In this document: one piece after another, positions 42,132-50,011 of the stretch
Layout: every line of letters starts with the position of its first letter
Position numbering within the stretch: position 1 is the first letter of the stretch
Position numbers and translations under genes: made by a program
The notes under the pieces: model-generated
What the model was told of the DNA's origin: nothing
The model's database searches: none
The model's input: only the letters and a program-made list of their open reading frames with translations
Origin: Opitutus sp. GAS368
GTDB lineage: Bacteria; Verrucomicrobiota; Verrucomicrobiia; Opitutales; Opitutaceae
Length of the DNA: 55,869 bases
Assembly (NCBI GenBank): GCA_945903465.1
Contig: CAMDOF010000031.1
Coordinates: 1-55,869, forward strand
Direction: 5' to 3'

Positions 42132-42691
42132 ACGAGCGGATGAGTCGACGTGAAGCGCTGCGCCGGGCGGGTCTTTGGGCGGGTGCGGCCGGGGTTTGGG
42201 CGGGTCTACCGAAGCGGACCTGGGCCGCCTTGCCGGCACCGGAGGGCTGGAGCCCGGAGGAAGAGCGGCTGTTGACAATTATCGGGGATACGTTGCTGCC
42301 GGCCACCGCGGGTTCGCCGGGAGCGGGAGCGGTGGAAATCGGGCGTTTTATTGCGATGATGGCGAGCACGTGTTCTCCGCCAGAAACAGTGAGCTTAATC
42401 CAAAGCGGGCTCCGTGAAATCGAAGCGCTGAGTCGGGCGGAGTTTGCCCGCGGATTTATCGACCTGGCCGCGGCGCAGCGGGAAACACTCCTCATCACTT
42501 ACGAAAAAAAAGGGGCCAGCCTGGCGCCGGCCAAGGGGCGGCATCCCCTGCGGCCGATCAAACAATGGGCCGTCCTCGGATATTTCACCTCGGAGCCCGG
42601 CGCGACGCAGGCCCTGCGTTATGATCCCATCCCCGGTGGCTATCGCGGCGCGATACCCCTCGCTCCCGGTGATCGCACCTGGGCCACCTAG
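42128..42691 (+). CDS. Gluconate 2-dehydrogenase subunit 3-like partner with Tat signal
   Basis: Small subunit of 187 residues belonging to the gluconate 2-dehydrogenase subunit 3 family. It starts at the ATG at 42128, overlapping the GMC stop by four bases, with a GGA ribosome-site-like stretch just upstream. The N-terminus has SRREALRRAGLWAGAAGVWAG, a twin-arginine-type signal. Then follow EERLLTIIGDTLLPAT and EIGRFIAMMASTC, both family hallmarks, and the C-terminal LRPIKQWAVLGYFTSEPG with RYDPIPGGY. In known complexes this subunit carries the folded flavoprotein out through Tat and stabilises it. A third, cytochrome c subunit is usual but is not found here. Confidence 0.92.
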   Translation: MNERMSRREALRRAGLWAGAAGVWAGLPKRTWAALPAPEGWSPEEERLLTIIGDTLLPATAGSPGAGAVEIGRFIAMMASTCSPPETVSLIQSGLREIEALSRAEFARGFIDLAAAQRETLLITYEKKGASLAPAKGRHPLRPIKQWAVLGYFTSEPGATQALRYDPIPGGYRGAIPLAPGDRTWAT

Positions 42692-42923
42692 CAGGAGAGA
42701 ACCCGCGAAGAGCCGGGCGTGCGAAAATACCCCACCAGCGCAGGTCGTTCCGCGCGCGGAGAGAAAAATCTTCACGGTCATTTTCTATCGCCAGCGGCTG
42801 GCCGGCCGCTTTGGTTAGCGACCCTGTCAGCGAAGGTTCCCACTGATCCCACCAAGGTTGCGGACGGTTTCGACTCCAGCTGAAGTCCCCCGGTTCCCTC
42901 AACGATTGTTCACCTACAAAAAA

Positions 42924-44294
42924 ATGTCTCAACCGCCCATCCCCCTCGTGACGCGACGTAATTTTATTAAAAACACCGGGCGCCTCGCGACCGTCTCGGC
43001 CTTCGCCGGCGTGACCTTGCCGCTCGTGCACGCGGCGGGGAGCGATCTCCTGCAAGTTGCCTTGATCGGATGCGGAGGACGCGGTACCGGCGCGGCCGGC
43101 CAAGCGCTCTCGACGAAGAGCGGCCCGATCAAGCTGGTGGCAATGGCGGATGTCTTTGCGCCAAGGCTGACCTCGTCCTTGGCCCGTTTGAGCAAGCAAT
43201 TTGTCGATCAGGTAACGGTGCCGGTTGAGCACCAGTTTCTTGGTCTGGATGCGTACAAGGCCGCGATGGACGTGTTGAAGCCGGGGGATATTGTGATCCT
43301 CGCCACGCCCCCCGCGTTTCGCTGGGCTCACTTTAGCTATGCGATCGCCAAGCGGTTGCATGTGTTCATGGAAAAGCCGTTGACGGTCGATGGGCCGACC
43401 AGCCAGCGAATGCTGCGGCTGGGCGAGGCCGCGGCCGAAAAAAGCCTGAAGGTAGGCGTCGGGCTGATGTGTCGGCATTGCCGCGGGCGCGGGGAGTTAC
43501 ACGATCGGATCCAGCAAGGGGAGATTGGTGATCTCATTTTGATGCGGGCGTACCGGATGCACGGGCCCGTCGGGTACTTTGCCTCGCCTCCGAAGCCGCC
43601 GGGCAAGACCGACCTGATGTATCAGATTGAACGTTTTCACAGCTTCCTCTGGGCGAGCGGCGGCAGTTTCAGCGATTTTTATATTCATAATATCGATGAG
43701 TGTTGCTGGATGAAAGATGCCTGGCCGGTAAAGGCGCAGGCGAGTGGTGGGCGGCATTTTCGCGGCGATAACATCGATCAAAATTTCGATGTCTACTCGG
43801 TGGAGTACACGTTTGCGGATGGCGCCAAATTATTTCTGGAAGGGCGCTGCATGCCGGGGTGCATCCCCGACCACTCCAGCCACGCGCAAGGCAGCAAAGG
43901 GCTCGCCGTGATCTCGGAGAAAGGCCACATCCCCTCGCGCGCGGCGATTTATCGAGGCCAAAATAAGACGCCGGAAAATCTGCTCTGGGCGTTTCCTCAG
44001 CCGGAGCCAAACCCGTACCAGTTGGAGTGGGACGACCTGGTTAATGCCATTCGGCAGGATCAGCCGTACAACGAGGTGAAGCGCGGAGTCGAAGCGAGTC
44101 TCGTGACGTCGATGGGCCGGATGGCCGCCCACACGGGCCAAATCATCACGTACGACCAGATGTTAAACTGTCAGCATGAATTTGCGCCGGGGTTGGACAC
44201 ATTGTCGGTGGACTCGCCGGCCCCCCTCCTGCCAGACGCGACCGGGCGTTATCCCGTACCGCAGCCAGGGATTGTCACGACCCGAGAATATTGA
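42924..44294 (+). CDS. Tat-exported Gfo/Idh/MocA-family oxidoreductase
   Basis: Oxidoreductase of 456 residues. The ATG at 42924 starts a clear Tat signal: TRRNFIKNTGRLATVSAFAGVTLPLVHA. The Rossmann motif is VALIGCGGRGTGAAGQAL (about 47-64), and the family signature is VFMEKPLTVDG with the catalytic lysine. The substrate domain includes GSFSDFYIHNIDECCWMKDAWP, where His and Asp fit catalysis, and the C-terminal LEGRCMPGC / SHAQGSKG loops seen in exported members. Related exported proteins act on glycosides through 3-keto intermediates with tightly bound NAD. It follows the GMC pair by 232 bases on the same strand, consistent with, but not proof of, a shared sugar-oxidation role. Confidence 0.93.
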   Translation: MSQPPIPLVTRRNFIKNTGRLATVSAFAGVTLPLVHAAGSDLLQVALIGCGGRGTGAAGQALSTKSGPIKLVAMADVFAPRLTSSLARLSKQFVDQVTVPVEHQFLGLDAYKAAMDVLKPGDIVILATPPAFRWAHFSYAIAKRLHVFMEKPLTVDGPTSQRMLRLGEAAAEKSLKVGVGLMCRHCRGRGELHDRIQQGEIGDLILMRAYRMHGPVGYFASPPKPPGKTDLMYQIERFHSFLWASGGSFSDFYIHNIDECCWMKDAWPVKAQASGGRHFRGDNIDQNFDVYSVEYTFADGAKLFLEGRCMPGCIPDHSSHAQGSKGLAVISEKGHIPSRAAIYRGQNKTPENLLWAFPQPEPNPYQLEWDDLVNAIRQDQPYNEVKRGVEASLVTSMGRMAAHTGQIITYDQMLNCQHEFAPGLDTLSVDSPAPLLPDATGRYPVPQPGIVTTREY

Positions 44295-44629
44295 TCCGTA
44301 TCCACATTTTAAGGACGGCGGGCGGCGGGCATCTGGTGGCGGACTTAAGTCCGCCATCGGCGGGGCCCATCAGCTCCGCCGCCGGGAGTGAGAGGCCGCG
44401 CGCTTGATCAGCCCGGAGCCGCTGGGGAGATCGCGGTGGCGGGGCCGTTCACCGCTCTTCCGACCATGCAACCGAGACTAAAGAAAGCGGCGTCATGGGG
44501 CGTGGCCGCGGGATCGGCCTGGCGGGGCGAAGAGCCTCGGCCAAAGGAGCCGCCGGCCGCATCATCCACGACTCACGCGAAATCTCGCCGCGCTTGCCAC
44601 AGGGCGTCTCGCTCGACCAAAGTAAGATC
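44295..44629. other. Intergenic region with a perfect 20-bp palindrome at 44337-44356
   Basis: 335 bases without a credible gene. At its left end lies a perfect palindrome, TGGCGGACTT joined to its reverse complement AAGTCCGCCA, followed by CGGCGGGGCC. Its centre CTTAAG and flanks resemble the element at 10706. No T-tract follows, so it is more like a REP unit than a terminator. Confidence 0.6.
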
Positions 44630-45142
44630 ATGACTATTTTAGAAACTGGGCGGGCAGCCCGCGTCGGTGTTGGCTTGGTGGCGGGGCTTTACCTGAGTGC
44701 GGGCTTGCCTGGGTGTAAGCGCGGCGAATCGGCCGCAGAGAATGCGCCGGCCGGTGCGTCGACCCATCCCGGGCCGGCCGCGGCCACCAAAACGAACGCC
44801 CCGGCGGCGGCGCCGAAACCGATCCCAGAGGCATTAAAGAAATTATTTGGAAAGTGGATGCGCAGTGATGGGACCTATGTTTTGGAACTGCGTGGGGCAG
44901 ATATCAGCGGGGTGCTGGACGCAGGCTATTTCAACCCGAAGTCGATCAACGTGTCCCGGGCCATTTGGATGCAAGGAGCCGCCGGGCTGCAGGTGATGGT
45001 GGAATTGAACGACGTCGGCTATCCCGGCGCGACCTATGTGCTCACCCATGACACCGCCAACGACCGGTTGGTGGGCCAGTATAAGCAGCCGCAGATGCAG
45101 CAGACCTTCGACATCGATTTTGTGAGGCAGGCGAAGCCTTGA
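44630..45142 (+). CDS. Small lipoprotein of unknown function
   Basis: I do not recognise this protein. From the ATG at 44630 it has 170 residues. The N-terminus carries a lipoprotein-like signal, VGLVAGLYLSAGLPGC, with the lipobox cysteine at residue 29. A flexible Ala/Pro/Thr-rich linker (about 33-66) follows. The rest, LKKLFGKWMRSDGTYVLELRG through MVELNDVGYPGATYVLTHD, looks like a compact beta-rich domain that could be lipocalin-like; similar small lipoproteins test as hypothetical. The frame is open upstream to 44495, but that part lacks a signal. It has no clear operon partner. Confidence 0.7.
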   Translation: MTILETGRAARVGVGLVAGLYLSAGLPGCKRGESAAENAPAGASTHPGPAAATKTNAPAAAPKPIPEALKKLFGKWMRSDGTYVLELRGADISGVLDAGYFNPKSINVSRAIWMQGAAGLQVMVELNDVGYPGATYVLTHDTANDRLVGQYKQPQMQQTFDIDFVRQAKP

Positions 45143-45206
45143 TAAAACCGCTGCGCGACCGGTCACGACCCCTTGATCACTCTGATATTTTCGCCGAAGA
45201 GCGAGC

Positions 45207-45980
45207 GTGTTTGCTGACGTGCGCAGTGTCGTCCTGAACAATACACCGAGGTGTGGTCGTTGCCGCTTACCACCACGTTGGTGCGTATGCGCGGGCCAAA
45301 AGGGGGTGCAGTGTGATTTGGAAATCGACGTATTGACTCATCACCGCGAGTGGTTCCGGCCGAGTAGCACGAGCCACCTGATCCAACGCGTGATGCCGGC
45401 CGCGCGGCAACACCTCTGGCGACGCGAACGGCCGATCGATCCAGCGAGCATTCGCAAGCCGGGCCGCGAGTTATGGGTGCTGCACCCGCACGGTGCGCCG
45501 ATGCCCGCCGGCGCCGCGGCCACGAAAGTACAGGTCGTTTTGCTGGACGGCGCTTGGCGCGAGACCTCGGCCATGGCGCAAGGGATGGGCGCTTGGGGCC
45601 GCCTGGTGAGCCTGCCCATGGCGGGGGAAAGCCGCTATTGGTTACGGGCGCAGGCGGATGTGAGCCGTTTTTCGACGATCGAGGCTTTATTGTGGATGAT
45701 GCAGGCCCTCGGCTGCCAGGAAGCGCACGATGATTTACGCGCCCAGTTTGAGCTCCACGTGTACGCGAATTTACGTGCACGCGGTTTCAAAGAACTCGCG
45801 GCGGAGTTTCTTAAAAGCTCCCCCGTGCCGGCGTGCTTTCCCGAGATGCTGGCCCAACTGCACACCCGGCGACCCAATGATGAGGCGGCTCAGCCGTGGA
45901 GCGCGGCAGGGCCGCTGGCGCCACCCGTATCCAACCCGGCCGGCCGGCCCCCAACCCCACCCGTTGCTGCACCCCCATAA
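45207..45980 (+). CDS. DTW-domain protein (tRNA-uridine aminocarboxypropyltransferase type)
   Basis: Member of the DTW/TapT family, which adds an aminocarboxypropyl group from S-adenosylmethionine to uridine in tRNA. Seen: the cysteine cluster CGRCRLPPRWCVC (about residues 16-28), the THHREWFRPSSTSHL segment, and VVLLDGAWRET, where the family's D-T-W is replaced by D-G-A-W. SRYWLRAQADVSRFSTIEAL and the C-terminal helix FELHVYANLRARGF are conserved. The start is a GTG at 45207. The last 30 or so residues are Pro/Ala-rich and lie outside the domain, so they may be non-essential. No operon partner is evident. Confidence 0.86.
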   Translation: MFADVRSVVLNNTPRCGRCRLPPRWCVCAGQKGVQCDLEIDVLTHHREWFRPSSTSHLIQRVMPAARQHLWRRERPIDPASIRKPGRELWVLHPHGAPMPAGAAATKVQVVLLDGAWRETSAMAQGMGAWGRLVSLPMAGESRYWLRAQADVSRFSTIEALLWMMQALGCQEAHDDLRAQFELHVYANLRARGFKELAAEFLKSSPVPACFPEMLAQLHTRRPNDEAAQPWSAAGPLAPPVSNPAGRPPTPPVAAPP

Positions 45981-46555
45981 TCCTCCGGCTTCCTCTCCCA
46001 CCCCGTTGGATCTTCGAAAGGCTGGCCGCGGATTCCATCGGGCTTTGCCCAGACGACGGGAGGACACGCCCCTGCTTCCACCACCTTGAAACTCATCGTT
46101 TCTCCCCAGGGCTTTCTCCAGACGCTTCACCCTAAAAACGGCTTCTTCGTTTGGGTGGATCCCCCCTCGTGAATCGAGGAGATCGCGGACCGTGGCGGAT
46201 TTTAAGCGAGGGCCGCGCGGAGGTCACGAGGGCTGGATGACATCGTGTGGTTTCTAAGCGATGGGTCGGAAACATTCTACCGAAGAGAAATAATTGCAGG
46301 CGACTCACCTGCACCCACACGAGGACCACGCGACCCTGGTTGCCCGGATTCGCCGGACAACGTCTGCCTGGCGGTTCGATCGGGGCGCCGCTCCGACTGG
46401 CACCCGTTGTCTGCAGGTTCGGCGCGTTTCGCACGGCGGATTTCGGCTTGTCTTCTCAAGGAGTAAATGCCTCTCACTGAGTTCCCTCACCCCACTATCC
46501 CTTACCACCCTTTAACGTCGGTTCGCGGGCCGAAACCGCGACCCCGTCACTTGCC
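45981..46555. other. Long intergenic region, no gene identified
   Basis: 575 bases. Reading frames here are short and without recognisable motifs. It contains GGCGGATTTTAAGC near 46195 and GCACGGCGGATTT near 46430; both share their core with the palindromic elements at 44337 and 49419. The promoter of the CocE-type hydrolase should lie near its right end. Confidence 0.4.
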
Positions 46556-48208
46556 ATGAAATTACTCCTCGGCCTCTTCCTCCTCCTCAGCTGCTCACGT
46601 GCCTCCGGTGCAGACCTGCCCCCACTCGACCTCGGTGAGATTCACGAAGAGCACATCATGATCCCGATGCGCGATGGCACGCGCCTCTCCGCCTACGTTT
46701 ACTCCCCGCGGGGTCAGGGAAGGTGGCCGGTAATTTTCGAGCAACGCTATGCCCCCATCAACGGCACGGCGATGCGGAAGGAACTGGCGTCGCTCGCTGC
46801 ACGGGGGTACGTCGCCGCCCGCGTCAACTTTCGCGGCTCACAGTTGTCCGAGGGCGTCTGGCGTGGCTATCGGGCGCTCGCCTGGGGCGAACAAATGGAC
46901 GGCTACGATCTCGTCGAGTGGTTCGCCCGCCAGCCTTGGAGCAACGGCAAGGTTGGCACGTTCGGTGGATCCCAAGGCGGCTTCGCGCAAAACTTCCTCG
47001 CCGTCACCCAGCCGCCCCACCTCGTCTGTCAATTCATGACCGATACCGGACTCAGCCTCTTCCACGAGGGCTACCGCATCGGCGGTGCCGCGAAGCCGGA
47101 GCGGTTCAAGAAAATGGACTCGACCGCGCGTAATCCAGCCGACAACCGCGCGTTGCTGGAGGAATGGCTCCGGCATCCGACCTACGACGATTACTGGCGC
47201 GCTGAGGATTGCACCCTGCACATCCCCAAAATGAACGTGCCGTGTTTTACGATTGGTAGCTGGTATGATTTCATGTCGGTTGGCTCGATCGACAGTTTCA
47301 TCGGCCGCCAGCACCGGGGCGGACCAAATTCGCGGAACCGCCAGCAACTTGTCCTCGGCCCTTGGCTCCATGGCGGCAACCCGAAATCGAACAAGATCGG
47401 TGAAATGGAATACCCGGAAAATGCCCGCTTCGAAACCGCCACGCAAATGATCCGGTGGTTCGACCACTTTCTCAAGGGCGTCGACAACGGCGTCGAGCGC
47501 GAGCCGACCGTGCGTTACTACGTGATGGGCGCGGTTGGCGAACCCGGCGCGCCCGGCAACGAATGGCGCACGGCGCCAGACTGGCCGGTGGCGGCGATAC
47601 CGACTCCGTACTATCTTCACGCCGGAGGAAAATTGGGCCTCGCCACACCCGTTACGAAAGCCGCCGCCACCTCCTACGCGAGCGATCCGCGGAGTCCGAT
47701 GGAGCTGCCCTATGCAGCCTTTCCCGGAGCTCAGGACGCGCGAAAATACGAAGCGCAGCCGGATGTCCGGACGTTCACAACCGAGCCGCTCATCACGCCG
47801 CAGGAGTGGACGGGCAAGGTGCGCGCGGAGCTGTATGTCGCGTCGACGGCGCGGGACACCGACTTCATTGTCCGGGTGACGGACGTGTATCCCGACGGGC
47901 GCAGCATCCTTATCTTGGATTATGTGCGCCGAGCGCGCTACCGCGACGGCTGGGACAAGGAGGTCATGATGGTGCCAGGCCGGATATATAAAGTAGCTTT
48001 CGACGTGGGTTCGCTCAGTCAGATTTTCAACCGGGGTCATCGCATCCGGGTCACCGTGGCAAGCACCGGCGCCCCGTTCTATGAACCAAATCCGCAGACG
48101 GGCGAGCCGATCACGATCGACTTTCCCACCAACGCCGTCGCCGCGACCAACACGATCTTCCTCGAAGCCGCCCATGCGTCTCACGTGATCGCGCCGGTGG
48201 TGAGATAG
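46556..48208 (+). CDS. CocE/NonD-family alpha/beta-hydrolase, probable lipoprotein
   Basis: Serine hydrolase of the X-Pro dipeptidyl-peptidase/CocE class, 550 residues, acting on peptides or esters. The N-terminus MKLLLGLFLLLSC fits a lipoprotein signal with the cysteine at residue 13. The catalytic serine sits in GTFGGSQGG (S139). The acid residue is probably in the ...SWYDFMSVGS region, and the histidine in LGPWLHGGNP (about residue 274). The C-terminal jelly roll (residues about 330-540) includes VRAELYVASTARDTDFIVRVTDVYPDG and GHRIRVTVASTGAPFYEPNPQTG. True substrate cannot be read. It is the only rightward gene of this block and faces the decayed DUF885 gene. Confidence 0.93.
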   Translation: MKLLLGLFLLLSCSRASGADLPPLDLGEIHEEHIMIPMRDGTRLSAYVYSPRGQGRWPVIFEQRYAPINGTAMRKELASLAARGYVAARVNFRGSQLSEGVWRGYRALAWGEQMDGYDLVEWFARQPWSNGKVGTFGGSQGGFAQNFLAVTQPPHLVCQFMTDTGLSLFHEGYRIGGAAKPERFKKMDSTARNPADNRALLEEWLRHPTYDDYWRAEDCTLHIPKMNVPCFTIGSWYDFMSVGSIDSFIGRQHRGGPNSRNRQQLVLGPWLHGGNPKSNKIGEMEYPENARFETATQMIRWFDHFLKGVDNGVEREPTVRYYVMGAVGEPGAPGNEWRTAPDWPVAAIPTPYYLHAGGKLGLATPVTKAAATSYASDPRSPMELPYAAFPGAQDARKYEAQPDVRTFTTEPLITPQEWTGKVRAELYVASTARDTDFIVRVTDVYPDGRSILILDYVRRARYRDGWDKEVMMVPGRIYKVAFDVGSLSQIFNRGHRIRVTVASTGAPFYEPNPQTGEPITIDFPTNAVAATNTIFLEAAHASHVIAPVVR

Positions 48209-48614
48209 GAAACGAAATCGCCAAACGGTCCACCCCGCAAGGTTCGCGGGTGCCGGCAAAGGACGAGGGCGGTCGTGGCCGGTTCACGGTTGGCCGCGAG
48301 CGACCGTGCGGCCGGGGAAAATTTTTCGCTCCCGTTGTGAGAACCAGAGGCCGTGCGTGCACGACTTTTTAAGTGCGAGGGCCATCGTTTCGATGAGGGG
48401 GCCCGTAGCGATTGACAGCACCGTCACCGTGTTGGCGGCGAAGCCCGGGCTCCACCTGCTGGCGTCGGCGAGGGGTCGATGGAATGAGCCGGCGGCAGCA
48501 CTATCTGCGGCCCACCGAGCAGGGCGCCGGGCCTGATTCCAAGAGCGTGCTGTGCGTTTCACTCTCAGCCACACCCGGTCGCAGAGTATCGGCAACCTAC
48601 CGCTGATCCCTTGT
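48209..48614. other. Convergent intergenic region, no gene identified
   Basis: About 400 bases between the CocE-type gene and the DUF885 remnant. Frames up to about 100 codons exist on both strands, but none shows a recognisable domain or start signal. No intrinsic terminator is clear. Confidence 0.35.
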
Positions 48615-49348
48615 TCAGCGCGGTGCCGCGGCCCAGTCGTTGATCACGGTCTCGAGGACGGCGAGCGGCATGTTGCCGCTCTGCAGGACCAGGTTGTGGA
48701 ATTGTTTGATGGCAAAGTTGTCGCCGAGAGTGGCGCGGGCCTTGGCGCGGAGCGCGAGGATTTTGAGCTGGCCGATTTTATAGGGGCACGCCTGGCCGGC
48801 GAGCACCACGTAACGCTCCACCTCGGAGGCCGGAATGCCGTAGTCAATTGCCTGCTGGCGCGTCCAGCGTTGGGTATGGAGGCCGATATCGGTCACGAGG
48901 CGCTTGGCGCGGAACAGCTCGGCGTCGAGCTGGCCAAGGTGGCCGATGGGATCGCCTTCGTACCCATTGTTCTCCACGGCAAGTTGCTCGGCGTAAAGCG
49001 CCCACCCCTCGGAGTAGGCGGAACCGCCGCCAAAGATCCCGTCCCGCCGGTAGCGGAGATGCCCTGCTCCGCGCTGAGCCGGGCGCGGTCGAACTTTGCG
49101 AGCTGGGCGAGGGCGGCCTGGGCTTTCGCCACCTGTTCTGCGCGGTAGGCCTTGGTGATCGGCGTGAGCTGGCGGTCGAGCGCATCCTGCTCTGCGCCGG
49201 TGAAGAACTGGCTCATGGTGGCGCCGGTCGGGCTGGCGCGCATGGTCTCGGTGGTGAGGACGTCGGCCCAGGTGTCGAAGGTGGGATTGCCAGCGAGAAG
49301 CGCCGAGGCGGGGACCACGAGGCAGACAAACCAACGGGTGAATTTCAT
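48615..49348 (-). pseudogene. Decayed DUF885 (S9-like/metal peptidase-type) gene
   Basis: Two parts of one DUF885 protein lie in different frames. The N-terminal part starts at the ATG at 49348 with a signal peptide (FVCLVVPASALLAG) and continues TFDTWADVLTTETM to FDRARLSAEQGIS. The C-terminal part, in another frame, runs from SAYSEGWALYAEQLAVE to VLETVINDWAAA and ends at 48615. The two meet near 49035-49070. Intact family members have about 580 residues; here only about 245 codons remain, and the central part with the HE..PGHH metal-binding motif is missing. This is an internal deletion with a frame change, so no active enzyme can be made. Up to the break, both parts still look well conserved, so the loss is probably recent. 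Confidence 0.82.
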
Positions 49349-50011
49349 GGAGATAGCGGGGCAGGCTGCAATCCCCCCGAGGGACGTCGAGTGGGCCATC
49401 GTCGAGCCCAGGTTGAGGCACGGCGGATTTTTGCACGGACCGGATCAGAGGGTGGAACGTGCGCTCCGCGCGCTTTCGGCGGCCGGCCCAAAACTAACCG
49501 GACACGGAGCGCACGGTCGCCCCTTGCGTGCACCGGGTTCCCGCGCAAAAATCCGCCGTGATGTTGAGGTGAAAAAGGAGGGCGCGAGGGGCTCGTATTT
49601 GCCGCGCCCAGAAAAGCGGCGACAACGGAATCGAGGCAGAGCGCGGAGATTTGCGTTGGATAAGTGACACGGGGAACGTGCGCCGGGCCGTGATTGGCCG
49701 TTGAGTGCGCGCGAGCGGCGGAAGGAGAAACGGGACGCGTTCCCTGCGCGACCCAAACCCCACCGCCAGACCCCGTTTGACGGCCTCGTTGGACGGCCCC
49801 AGGGCGGTGATCCCTCCCGGACAGACCGCGCCACGAGAAGCTCGGGTCGGAACTTTTTTGTGGTTGGGAAAATTTACCGTCCAACGAGATTTTTATACCT
49901 TTACGTCGGCAATTTTCTAATCGGAAAACTCATCTTCGGCGCAAAGACCCGGCTAAACTCGCACTAGGATTGATCAGTTCGAATCCACGGCGAGCCGCCC
50001 GCGCGCCGGCC
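49349..50011. other. Intergenic region containing a nested inverted repeat and an AT-rich patch
   Basis: 663 bases without a convincing gene. At 49419-49560 lies a nested inverted repeat (listed separately). At about 49850-49950 the sequence becomes AT-rich, in contrast to its surroundings, and may hold a promoter for the leftward DUF885 gene. Confidence 0.45.
49419..49560. repeat. Nested inverted repeat, 16-bp outer and about 14-bp inner arms
   Basis: The outer arms are exact: CACGGCGGATTTTTGC at 49419-49434 and its reverse complement at 49545-49560. The inner arms GTGCGCTCCG (49459-49468) and CGGAGCGCAC (49505-49514) are also exact and extend to 14 bases with one mismatch. Together they can form one long, bulged hairpin of about 142 bases. 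No transposase or flanking target duplication is visible. Confidence 0.75.

Noticed and set aside
46838..48259. Open frame of 473 codons on the minus strand
   Set aside because: Antisense to the CocE/NonD hydrolase gene; no domain recognised.
48284..48595. Minus-strand frame of 103 codons in the gap after the CocE-type gene
   Set aside because: No homology recognised, composition like neighbouring non-coding sequence and no start signal.
49960..50000. TTCGAATCC sequence resembling a tRNA T-loop
   Set aside because: The flanking five bases cannot form a T-stem, and no acceptor or anticodon stem is found upstream.
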